A DNA stretch of 25,824 nt from an uncultured Clostridia bacterium (lineage in GTDB: Bacteria; Bacillota; Clostridia; UBA1381): assembly GCA_934444735.1 (NCBI GenBank), contig CAKSDE010000025.1, positions 1-25,824 on the forward strand, written 5' to 3'. This document shows positions 1 to 5,666 of this stretch, in pieces. The notes under the pieces were generated by a model, which saw only the letters and a list, made by a program, of their open reading frames with translations, made no database searches and had not been told where the DNA came from. A program made the position numbers and the translations under genes. Every line of letters begins with the position of its first letter. The stretch's first letter is position 1.

Positions 1-57
1 AAAATCCTCATTTCCCATCGGCGCCGGCTCTTTATACCACAAATCATATTTTTTCAT
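1..57 (-). CDS. Probable glycoside hydrolase family 95 enzyme, N-terminal 19 codons only
   Basis: An ATG at 57 opens a minus-strand frame that is intact to the window edge. It is preceded by a strong AAAGGAGAT ribosome binding site. The visible N terminus reads MKKYDLWYKEPAP followed by MGNEDF. An 'LWYxxPA' opening is what I recall for GH95 alpha-L-fucosidase/galactosidase proteins of Clostridia, where it is soon followed by an LPxGNG segment that would lie outside this window. No signal peptide is seen, so the enzyme would be cytoplasmic and act on imported oligosaccharides. It lies downstream of AraC regulator 1 and is driven by the promoter at 211-239. The family call rests on 19 residues; another glycosidase with a similar N terminus is possible. 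Confidence 0.5.
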   Translation of the reverse strand, partial: MKKYDLWYKEPAPMGNEDF

Positions 58-126
58 TTTGTTATCTCCTTTAAAAATAGTCTTCTTAGACAAAAATCAA
101 GAGTTCGAGTTATCAACGTTCTGCAT

Positions 127-167
127 AAGAATGAAAAACTGGTAAAGCAAAAATTTTACCAATTCTT
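127..167 (-). promoter_or_regulatory. Stem-loop in the leader of the GH95-like gene
   Basis: TGGTAAA (140-146) and TTTACCA (155-161) form a perfect 7-bp inverted repeat with an 8-base loop. Outer arms AAGAAT (127-132) and ATTCTT (162-167) extend the stem around a 7-base bulge. Read on the minus strand, the inner stem is followed by G and five T residues, like a weak intrinsic terminator. It sits between the predicted start of transcription (about 204) and the GH95 start codon. It could be a leader attenuator, a weak terminator for araC readthrough, or an operator. No specific riboswitch class is recognised. Confidence 0.4.
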
Positions 168-210
168 ATTTAATATGATTACTAAAAAAGTTATAGTTAT
201 TCATATGTGT

Positions 211-239
211 GTTTTAATGCTCACGATTAACATCTTCAA
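211..239 (-). promoter_or_regulatory. Sigma-A promoter for the GH95-like gene
   Basis: On the minus strand, TTGAAG (234-239) and TAAAAC (211-216) are separated by exactly 17 bp. The same arrangement, TTGAAG and TAAAAT 17 bp apart, occurs at 4479-4507 downstream of the second araC gene. The predicted leader is about 145 nt, long enough to hold the stem-loop at 127-167. Confidence 0.65.
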
Positions 240-245
240 CCTATT

Positions 246-262
246 GTATATTGCTAAATCTG
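246..262 (-). promoter_or_regulatory. Candidate AraC-type operator, copy 1
   Basis: The minus strand reads CAGATTTAGCAATATAC, identical over 17 bp to 4514-4530. In both places it ends six bases upstream of the -35 hexamer. The TAGCA core abutting the -35 resembles the geometry of AraC-family class II activation sites. Its position right after each araC paralogue suggests that the paralogues bind here. That is inference. Confidence 0.55.
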
Positions 263-293
263 TCAAAATGCACTTAAAAATGTGGAACAATTG

Positions 294-1109
294 CTATTGA
301 TTTTTTTGCTGCGCTGAGTGTAGTTTGCGATAAGCTTGCGGTGTTGTACCCAAAAGCTTTTTAAAGCATCTGTTAAAGGTTGCCTGCGATTTAAAACCAC
401 AGGCATATTTTATTTCCGTTATGGTCATATTTGAAAATTTTAAAAGCTTGCAGGCTTGATCTATTCTCTGAGAATTAATAAATTCAACAAATTCTATCCC
501 GATTTTTTCGGAGAAAATACGGGATATATATGACGGCGAAAGATGGAAGTGACGGCTGAGTGTGCTGCGTGAAATATTGTCGTTGCACGCATTTTCAATA
601 CAATAATTTATGATTTTTTTTATGGATATATCTTGTGGAATGTCAACATTTTTTATCAGCTGATCTTTCAAGCATGAAAGAGAGTGCCCGATAACTGCAG
701 ATAATAGCGAAATCAGTTCTTCATACGCAAACGGTGGGTTGGCAGAATATATTTCCCACACCTGATCCATAAGAATCTGAAGAAAATCCGACTGCGGTTT
801 CCTGATTATCGGTTCTTTGCAGGTATAATTTAAAAGAGTATGGCTGAAAAGATCCAAAAGATCAAGGTTAAATACAGCGCTGTAGCTGATCCCTGTGCAT
901 ACCTTTGTGTTATGGACTTGATACGGAAAGATAACAGCCATGCATCCTTCGTCAAGCTTAAACCATTTGTTATTTATGAAAATTTCCATTTCTCCACGGA
1001 CAACATGATGAAGCTCGATATGACGGTGTGAATGAAAACAAGAGTTTATACATTCATCGTATGCTATTTTTATATCCTTAAACACATATTCGTATATATA
1101 TTGTTTCAT
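294..1109 (-). CDS. AraC-family transcriptional regulator 1 (cupin sensor plus AraC HTH)
   Basis: This is a 271-residue regulator. Residues about 15-100 form an AraC-type cupin ligand-binding domain (HSHRHIELHHVV, then VIFPYQVHNT). Residues about 165-262 form the double helix-turn-helix domain, with the segments YISRIFSEKIGI and ITEIKYACGFKSQATFNRCFKK. The GF..Q..FNR pattern is the family signature. I chose ATG 1109 because AGGAG at 1119-1123 lies nine bases upstream; a TTG at 1118 would touch the Shine-Dalgarno. It probably senses a sugar and activates the GH95-like gene through the site at 246-262. About four residues in five match the regulator at 4570-5391. Unlike that paralogue, it has no convincing sigma-A promoter directly upstream, so it may depend on transcription from the oxidoreductase gene. 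Confidence 0.93.
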   Translation of the reverse strand: MKQYIYEYVFKDIKIAYDECINSCFHSHRHIELHHVVRGEMEIFINNKWFKLDEGCMAVIFPYQVHNTKVCTGISYSAVFNLDLLDLFSHTLLNYTCKEPIIRKPQSDFLQILMDQVWEIYSANPPFAYEELISLLSAVIGHSLSCLKDQLIKNVDIPQDISIKKIINYCIENACNDNISRSTLSRHFHLSPSYISRIFSEKIGIEFVEFINSQRIDQACKLLKFSNMTITEIKYACGFKSQATFNRCFKKLLGTTPQAYRKLHSAQQKNQ

Positions 1110-1230
1110 AATAGTCAACTCCTGCAGTTTTTTTATTTTTTTATACAGCCTTATGGCAACGCCGCACGATATTTATTTGTAAAATCCGGCTTGTTTAACT
1201 GAAATTTCGCTGTCTTTTATTATAATGAGC

Positions 1231-1274
1231 ACAAAGCGCCTTTAGTTCGCACTATAACGTTAAAGACGCTTTGT
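1231..1274. repeat. Inverted repeat between the FAD oxidoreductase and araC 1
   Basis: The arms are 1231-1244 (ACAAAGCGCCTTTA) and 1261-1274 (TAAAGACGCTTTGT). They pair over 14 positions with one mismatch, which becomes a G-U pair in minus-strand RNA, around a 16-base loop. There is no following T run on either strand, so a classic intrinsic terminator is not supported. It may partly separate araC 1 from oxidoreductase transcription or act as an operator. Confidence 0.5.
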
Positions 1275-1318
1275 ATAAAAGGCTGCAACTACAGATATAA
1301 AATTATAATATTTGAATT

Positions 1319-2593
1319 TTATACAGCAGCGCCGTTTTCTTTCAAAATTTGTCTGAGTACATTTGTATCCACCTTCAAAACAGGGACTTGCTCTTTTTTT
1401 GCGAGTGCACACGCAGTTCCGGCTGCTTCGCCGAGACAATAAACTATCGGCATTATGCGAATTGATGCCTGTGCTTCATGTGTTGCCGAAATACATCTTC
1501 CCGCAGCAAGCAGATTTTTTGCACCCTTCGGCACAAGACTTCTGTATGGGATTGAATAGTATTCTCCGTCACTAAAGTAATAATGACTTGTGCCACTTCC
1601 TTCAGGGTTGTGTATATCTATATCATAATTTCCCAAAGCAATCGAATCCTTAAATTTTATACATGCTTTTAAGTCTTCGGTGGTAAGAAGATATTCACCG
1701 TCAATCATACGGCTTTCGCGTACGCCTATTTCAGGAGCACTTGACGTCAGAAAGGCATTTTTAAATGCAGGACTGTTCTCTTTGAGGAATAAATACAATT
1801 CCATCATCTGCTCTCTTGCCTCAATTTCAGCTTTTGTTAAATCAAATGCATCTGTAGGATTAAGTTTTACAATTCTTGTAGAATTAAAATGAATTACATT
1901 ATCAAGAGTACTATTAAACATCAGCACATTTTCTCTTATGTTCTTGATTTTTCCTTCTTGTTGAAACTGTTGATAAAGAGTGTTAATATGTTTACGTTCC
2001 GCTTGATCAAGCTTTGAAGTGTCAACATTTCCGAGACGGAAACATAGAGTCATGGGTTGACACAGTCTGTCTTTTTCACGCCCGAGCCTGCAGCTGAAGC
2101 CGGCTTTATATGCAAGATCTGCGTCGCCTGTTGCGTCTATAAAGTAATCGGCAAAGATTTTTTCCTGACCCGATTTATTTGATATTGTTATGCTTTTTAC
2201 CATGCCGTTTTCGCTTTCCGCATCAATAAGATGTGTGTGGAAAAGCAGCTCTACGCCGGCACCTATCACCATGCGGTCAAGCAACACCTTCAAATATTCT
2301 TCATTAAAAAACTGCAATGGTTTTTCCTTTGATTTCCAGCCATTGATTTCAAGCTGCATTTTTTCCAGCTTTGTTGTTATTTCTTCAAAAATTCCGCAAC
2401 AAAGACGTAATTTTTCTCCGTTAACTTTTGTGGTATACTCCATAAAGGGTTGAACCAATGCATTGCATGCTGCACCACCGAGACAGTTTGACTTTTCAAT
2501 CAAAAGCACTTTTGCACCGCCGCGCGCTGCCGCAATGGACGCTGCTGCTCCTGCGGGACCGCCTCCAATAACTGCCACATCATATTTTTTCAT
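1319..2593 (-). CDS. FAD-dependent oxidoreductase (PF12831-type)
   Basis: This protein has 424 residues. The N terminus carries a textbook FAD-binding Rossmann motif, VAVIGGGPAGAAAS, then the acidic end of strand 2 (LLIEKS). The C terminus carries a second flavin contact region (NLLAAGRCISATHEAQ), followed by IMPIVYCLGEAAGTA. This layout fits the FAD_oxidored family common in carbohydrate gene clusters of Clostridia and Bacteroidetes; the substrate is unknown. I chose ATG 2593 because GGAGGA lies eight bases upstream. An upstream ATG at 2620 would put the start ahead of the Shine-Dalgarno, inside the inverted repeat at 2615-2632. There is no signal peptide, so it is cytoplasmic. It has its own strong promoter (2644-2672) and lies upstream of araC 1 in the same direction. 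It may oxidise a sugar or sugar acid released from the glycan (inference). Confidence 0.88.
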   Translation of the reverse strand: MKKYDVAVIGGGPAGAAASIAAARGGAKVLLIEKSNCLGGAACNALVQPFMEYTTKVNGEKLRLCCGIFEEITTKLEKMQLEINGWKSKEKPLQFFNEEYLKVLLDRMVIGAGVELLFHTHLIDAESENGMVKSITISNKSGQEKIFADYFIDATGDADLAYKAGFSCRLGREKDRLCQPMTLCFRLGNVDTSKLDQAERKHINTLYQQFQQEGKIKNIRENVLMFNSTLDNVIHFNSTRIVKLNPTDAFDLTKAEIEAREQMMELYLFLKENSPAFKNAFLTSSAPEIGVRESRMIDGEYLLTTEDLKACIKFKDSIALGNYDIDIHNPEGSGTSHYYFSDGEYYSIPYRSLVPKGAKNLLAAGRCISATHEAQASIRIMPIVYCLGEAAGTACALAKKEQVPVLKVDTNVLRQILKENGAAV

Positions 2594-2614
2594 AAACATT
2601 TTCCTCCGTTTTTT

Positions 2615-2636
2615 TAGCATTTTTATATGCTATCTG
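2615..2636. promoter_or_regulatory. Inverted repeat in the oxidoreductase leader, candidate operator
   Basis: TAGCAT (2615-2620) and ATGCTA (2627-2632) form a perfect 6-bp inverted repeat with a 6-base spacer. The right half, TATATGCTATCTG (2624-2636), resembles the conserved block downstream of each araC gene (TATATTGCTAAATCTG on the plus strand). It lies at or just after the predicted transcription start of the oxidoreductase gene, a position suited to repression or to an mRNA hairpin ahead of the ribosome binding site. The link to the AraC proteins is inference. Confidence 0.4.
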
Positions 2637-2643
2637 TTTTTTT

Positions 2644-2672
2644 ATATTATCACATATTTTTATGAAAGTCAA
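2644..2672 (-). promoter_or_regulatory. Sigma-A promoter of the FAD oxidoreductase gene
   Basis: On the minus strand, TTGACT (2667-2672) and TAATAT (2644-2649) are separated by 17 bp. The -35 region (plus strand GTCAATAG) is shared with the promoter of araC 2 at 5420-5448, part of a wider duplicated divergent control region. Confidence 0.7.
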
Positions 2673-2758
2673 TAGAAAATAATATGACACATAATGTTCT
2701 GATGATGTGCGAAAATATAGGGAAAAAGGGCGTTTTTCAGAAAAATATTTTCTCGGGA

Positions 2759-2823
2759 GTGCACAAAATGATTTTTATTTAATTTTTTTTGAATAGACAG
2801 AAATCCCGATATGATAATATAAT
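2759..2823 (+). promoter_or_regulatory. Orphan plus-strand promoter facing the ADP-ribosylglycohydrolase 3' end
   Basis: TAGACA (2794-2799) and a perfect TATAAT (2818-2823) are 18 bp apart. A palindromic GTGCACAA (2759-2766) lies 35 bases upstream of the -35. The same three elements with nearly the same spacing form the promoter of the large operon (5533-5598). No plus-strand gene follows, so transcription would run antisense into the gene at 2834-4420. It may be a relic of duplication or a source of antisense RNA. Confidence 0.6.
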
Positions 2824-2833
2824 TAAATTACAA

Positions 2834-4420
2834 TTATTTTGATATATCTTTTATATGTTTTAATGTTAAATCTACTCTGTCGGATATTTTAACAGAGCCT
2901 ACGCCGAATATAGATGTATGCAGTGTATCATTTATTGGCTTTGTCCATTTTTCGGAAATACTTGTAATTCCGTTTGCCATACCCAATATTGAACCTACAG
3001 TTGCACCGTTGCAGTCAGTATCAAATCCTGTTTCAACAGCCGTACAAATAGATTTATCAAAACTTCCGTTACCATAAAGAAGTGATGCTGTAACTATCAT
3101 GGCATTGGAAATTGTGTGACACCATCCGTGCATGGAATGTTCATCGTATTTGCAATGTATTTTGTCAAAACACTCTTTTTGAGAAAGACCATTTTTATAA
3201 TCATCAATAATCGATATAATGCTTTCATAAAGTCTGGAAGTATGAGGAATTTCCGCAAGACCGCACAATATTATATCTTCAATATTATTAGTGACCGCAG
3301 CGGCTGCAATCATTGCTGCTACATACATTTCACCATAAATTCCATTTTTGACATGGGAAATTGAAGCGTCTCTCCAAGCCATTTCTGCAGCTGCTTCAGG
3401 GTTGCCGGGGTTTATGTATCCAAAATAATCTCCTCTTATTTGCGCCCCAATCCATTCTCTGTATGGATTTTTATATATTGCAGATTGGGGAGGTGCATAA
3501 CCATTTATGAAATTACGGAATGCCACTTTTTCAGCTGTACAATAAGAATCTTTTGTCTGATAATTCAACCAAATTTGAGAAACATCGCACGGGGTAAAAT
3601 CTTTACCATATTTATCAATAATAATTTGTGCCAAAACAACGTAGTTTGTATCATCATCTACCGGCATACCATCAATTTCGTCAGCAAACTCACGAGTTGC
3701 CAATGGAAAATTGTATTTACTGCTTGTTTCATCATTAATATCAGATTTGTAAATATATCTATGCATCGGATAATTGTTGCTTTCTTTGAGAAATGGCACT
3801 AATTCCTCTGTTTTTATTCCTTCAATAGGCTTTCCAAGCATACAGCCGCAGATTCTTCCCATCCATGCACCGTGTATTTTATCTTTTAAACTTTTTTCAT
3901 CTACATGCACCGCAAGAGAATGTGTATGCCGTAAAGATTTAATACTGCTGAGGTCAGACGGTTCGATGTATTGGTATTCTTCTTTTTGTTTTGCATTTAT
4001 AACAATTTCAAATAAAACATCTCCAATTTTCTTTTTTATCTCATTCTTAGGTAAGCGTGCAGCAACGGAAAAAATATCTTTATATACTTCAATATCTAAG
4101 CCTTCATCAATTGATTGTTGATATTCTGTTAACATTGCCGATGTATAAAACTCTCCATCAGGAACGTTTGTGTATAGAGGCACTAATTTTTTATTGTAAT
4201 TCATTTCTTCAACAAAGCGATTGTCGTGATTAAGAATTAGTGCATCAAGGGAAACGTCAAAATGTTTTGATATTTCAATTATTTTTGACAACTCGGGAAT
4301 CACAGTTCCGCTTTCCCATTTTTGCACAGATTGGCGCGATACCTTGAAAAGTGCTGCAAATTGCTCCTGAGACATTTTTGCATTTGTTCGTATTTTGTAA
4401 ATCATTTTTTGTAATTCCAT
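2834..4420 (-). CDS. XRE-type HTH / ADP-ribosylglycohydrolase fusion protein
   Basis: This is a 528-residue two-domain protein. Residues 1-62 are a Cro/CI-type helix-turn-helix (SQEQFAALFKVSRQSVQKWE). Residues about 63-175 are an unassigned linker. Residues about 176-520 are an ADP-ribosylglycohydrolase (DraG-like, PF03747) domain, opening with GAWMGRICGCMLGKPIEG. The metal-binding motifs look intact: D255-D257 with T258 (DDDT) and D467/T468/D469 in GFDTDCNGATVG. The family removes ADP-ribose from proteins or cleaves related N-ribosyl bonds with Mg; relatives of unknown substrate occur in glycan clusters. ATG 4420 has AAAAGGAG eight bases upstream. Its promoter (4479-4507) carries the same operator block as GH95, so it is probably under AraC control. 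It could be a regulator sensing a ribosylated ligand or an enzyme repressing its own gene. The fusion is unusual; the domain calls are firm, the role is unknown. Confidence 0.85.
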   Translation of the reverse strand: MELQKMIYKIRTNAKMSQEQFAALFKVSRQSVQKWESGTVIPELSKIIEISKHFDVSLDALILNHDNRFVEEMNYNKKLVPLYTNVPDGEFYTSAMLTEYQQSIDEGLDIEVYKDIFSVAARLPKNEIKKKIGDVLFEIVINAKQKEEYQYIEPSDLSSIKSLRHTHSLAVHVDEKSLKDKIHGAWMGRICGCMLGKPIEGIKTEELVPFLKESNNYPMHRYIYKSDINDETSSKYNFPLATREFADEIDGMPVDDDTNYVVLAQIIIDKYGKDFTPCDVSQIWLNYQTKDSYCTAEKVAFRNFINGYAPPQSAIYKNPYREWIGAQIRGDYFGYINPGNPEAAAEMAWRDASISHVKNGIYGEMYVAAMIAAAAVTNNIEDIILCGLAEIPHTSRLYESIISIIDDYKNGLSQKECFDKIHCKYDEHSMHGWCHTISNAMIVTASLLYGNGSFDKSICTAVETGFDTDCNGATVGSILGMANGITSISEKWTKPINDTLHTSIFGVGSVKISDRVDLTLKHIKDISK

Positions 4421-4478
4421 AACCTTGACTCCTTTTCCTCAATATGATTTCCGTAAAATTATAATTACATATATGATT

Positions 4479-4507
4479 ATTTTATCATTCATGAGCAACA
4501 TCTTCAA
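4479..4507 (-). promoter_or_regulatory. Sigma-A promoter of the XRE/ADP-ribosylglycohydrolase gene
   Basis: TTGAAG (4502-4507) and TAAAAT (4479-4484) on the minus strand are 17 bp apart. The spacing and -35 are identical to the GH95 promoter at 211-239. The predicted leader is only about 50 nt and lacks the stem-loop seen in the GH95 leader. Confidence 0.7.
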
Positions 4508-4513
4508 CCAACC

Positions 4514-4530
4514 GTATATTGCTAAATCTG
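4514..4530 (-). promoter_or_regulatory. Candidate AraC-type operator, copy 2
   Basis: The minus strand reads CAGATTTAGCAATATAC, identical to 246-262 and again six bases upstream of the -35. Flanking bases have diverged, so exact conservation of this block points to selection or to a recent duplication. Confidence 0.55.
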
Positions 4531-4534
4531 ACAC

Positions 4535-4547
4535 CTGCAAGTTGCAG
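4535..4547. repeat. 13-bp palindrome beside operator copy 2
   Basis: CTGCAA (4535-4540), one central G, and TTGCAG (4542-4547) form a perfect palindrome just upstream of the operator block. It is absent from the matching position in copy 1. It could be an extra regulator site for this promoter only, perhaps for the XRE domain of the downstream gene, or chance. Confidence 0.3.
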
Positions 4548-4569
4548 CTTAAAATATGTGAAACGACTT

Positions 4570-5391
4570 CTATTGATTTTTTTGATTCTCTGAGTTCATC
4601 TTGCGATAAGCTTGCGGTGTTGTACCCAAAAGCTTTTTAAAGCATCTGTTAAACGTTGTCTGTGAATTGAATCCGCAGGCATATTGTATTTCTGTTATGG
4701 TTATATTTGAAAACTTTAAAAGTTTGCAGGCTTGTTCTATTCGCTGTGAATTGATAAATTCGATAAAATCTATGCCGATTTTTTCAGAGAAAATGCGGGA
4801 GATATATGTAGGTGTGAGATGGAAGTGACGGCTCACTGTACTGCGTGAAAAATCTGAATTGTATGCATTTTCAACACAGTAGTTTATAATTTTTTGTATA
4901 GATACTTCTTGAGGGACATCCACGCTTGGTACTATTTTATCGTTTAAACACGAAAGAGAGTGCCCCATAACCGCAGATAATATTGAAATTAATTCTTCAT
5001 AAGCCAAAGGCGGTTGTGTTGAATATATTTCATATGCGTATTTCATAAGTATTTCCAGAAACTCTGATTGCGGTTTCCTAATGATTGGCTCATTGCAGGT
5101 ATAATTTAAAAGAGTATGGCTGAAAAGATCCAAAAGATCAAGGTTAAATACAGCGCTGTAGCTGATTCCTGTGCATATTTTTGTGTTGTGAACCTGATAT
5201 GGAAAGATGACAGCCATGCATCCTTCGTCAAGCTTGAACCATTTGTTGTTTATAAAAACTTCCATTTCTCCGTTGACAACATGGTGCAGTTCGATATGGC
5301 GGTGTGAATGAAAAAAATAATTTGTACACTTATCGTATGCTATTTTTATATCTTTAAATACATGCTCATATGTATATCTGTGTTGTTGCAT
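4570..5391 (-). CDS. AraC-family transcriptional regulator 2 (paralogue)
   Basis: This 273-residue protein has the same architecture as the regulator at 294-1109. A cupin sensor domain covers residues about 17-100 (HSHRHIELHHVV, FPYQVHNT). The AraC helix-turn-helix domain covers residues about 167-265 (ITEIQYACGFNSQTTFNRCFKK, LGTTPQAYRK). Most differences from the paralogue lie at the extreme N terminus and in residues about 117-160; the sugar-binding core is nearly invariant, so both may bind the same or similar ligands. ATG 5391 is preferred, with GAGGAG nine bases upstream, over TTG 5400. It has its own promoter (5420-5448) and is transcribed divergently from the large operon starting at 5667, which makes it the likely activator of that operon. 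It is also upstream of the XRE/ADP-ribosylglycohydrolase gene, whose promoter carries the shared operator block. Confidence 0.93.
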   Translation of the reverse strand: MQQHRYTYEHVFKDIKIAYDKCTNYFFHSHRHIELHHVVNGEMEVFINNKWFKLDEGCMAVIFPYQVHNTKICTGISYSAVFNLDLLDLFSHTLLNYTCNEPIIRKPQSEFLEILMKYAYEIYSTQPPLAYEELISILSAVMGHSLSCLNDKIVPSVDVPQEVSIQKIINYCVENAYNSDFSRSTVSRHFHLTPTYISRIFSEKIGIDFIEFINSQRIEQACKLLKFSNITITEIQYACGFNSQTTFNRCFKKLLGTTPQAYRKMNSENQKNQ

Positions 5392-5419
5392 AAAATTCAA
5401 CTCCTCTTATTTTTTTTTC

Positions 5420-5448
5420 ATTTTAGCATACACTTTTGCGGATGTCAA
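5420..5448 (-). promoter_or_regulatory. Sigma-A promoter of araC 2
   Basis: A consensus TTGACA (5443-5448) and TAAAAT (5420-5425) on the minus strand are 17 bp apart. On the opposite strand the spacer and -10 contain TTTAGCATACAC (5422-5433), which resembles the start of the conserved operator block (TTTAGCAATATAC). This may be an autoregulatory site (weak inference). Confidence 0.7.
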
Positions 5449-5532
5449 TAGGTTATGATATGACTGGTAATATTTTACAAAACCTAAAAAGCATAGAATA
5501 TATCTATCTTTTTTGGCGTGAGAATTTTTTCT

Positions 5533-5598
5533 GTGCACAATATGGTTGTTTTTTTATATTAAATTAAATAGACAAATAACATTGTGGTGTGCTACACT
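5533..5598 (+). promoter_or_regulatory. Promoter and upstream element of the large surface-enzyme operon
   Basis: TAGACA (5569-5574) and TACACT (5593-5598) are 18 bp apart, with an extended -10 TGC (5590-5592). The palindromic GTGCACAA (5533-5540) lies 36 bases upstream of the -35. The same layout occurs at 2759-2823. The weak -10 and conserved upstream palindrome suggest an activator-dependent promoter. The predicted leader is about 60 nt. Confidence 0.65.
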
Positions 5599-5666
5599 AA
5601 TATTAACAGATTTATATATGATGTGGATAAAACAGCCAATCAAAAAAGTAAGAAAGGAATCGGAAT

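Larger units (their letters stand above)
211..1123 (-). repeat. Segmental duplication, copy 1 (araC gene plus downstream promoter)
   Basis: This segment is clearly homologous at DNA level to 4479-5405. It holds the araC coding region, its AGGAG ribosome binding site and about 80 bp of 3' flank with operator and promoter. Long stretches match closely, for example around 825-890 against 5090-5155. Beyond the promoter the downstream genes differ (GH95 here, the ADP-ribosylglycohydrolase fusion in copy 2). Confidence 0.8.
4479..5405 (-). repeat. Segmental duplication, copy 2 (araC gene plus downstream promoter)
   Basis: This is the partner of 211-1123. Homology covers the promoter and operator after the gene, the whole coding sequence and the AGGAG ribosome binding site. 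Upstream of the ribosome binding site the two copies differ: this one keeps a canonical promoter, while copy 1 is next to the FAD oxidoreductase gene. Confidence 0.8.

Noticed and set aside
840..1031. A 63-codon plus-strand ORF antisense to araC 1, with a near-identical partner at 5116-5307
   Set aside because: Both copies exist only because the opposite-strand araC genes are duplicated and nearly identical there. No ribosome binding site or independent support.
1110..1118. TTG starts for the araC genes (1118 and, in the paralogue, 5400)
   Set aside because: They directly touch the AGGAG Shine-Dalgarno; the ATGs nine bases further in are better spaced in both copies.
2594..2620. Upstream ATG at 2620 as start of the FAD oxidoreductase
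   Set aside because: It would place the GGAGGA ribosome binding site inside the coding region and add a lysine/arginine-rich tail before the Rossmann fold; ATG 2593 has ideal spacing.
2739..2753. AT-rich palindrome AGAAAAATATTTTCT as terminator of the ADP-ribosylglycohydrolase gene
   Set aside because: Weak A-T-only stem, no T run after it on the minus strand, and such palindromes are expected by chance in this AT-rich region.
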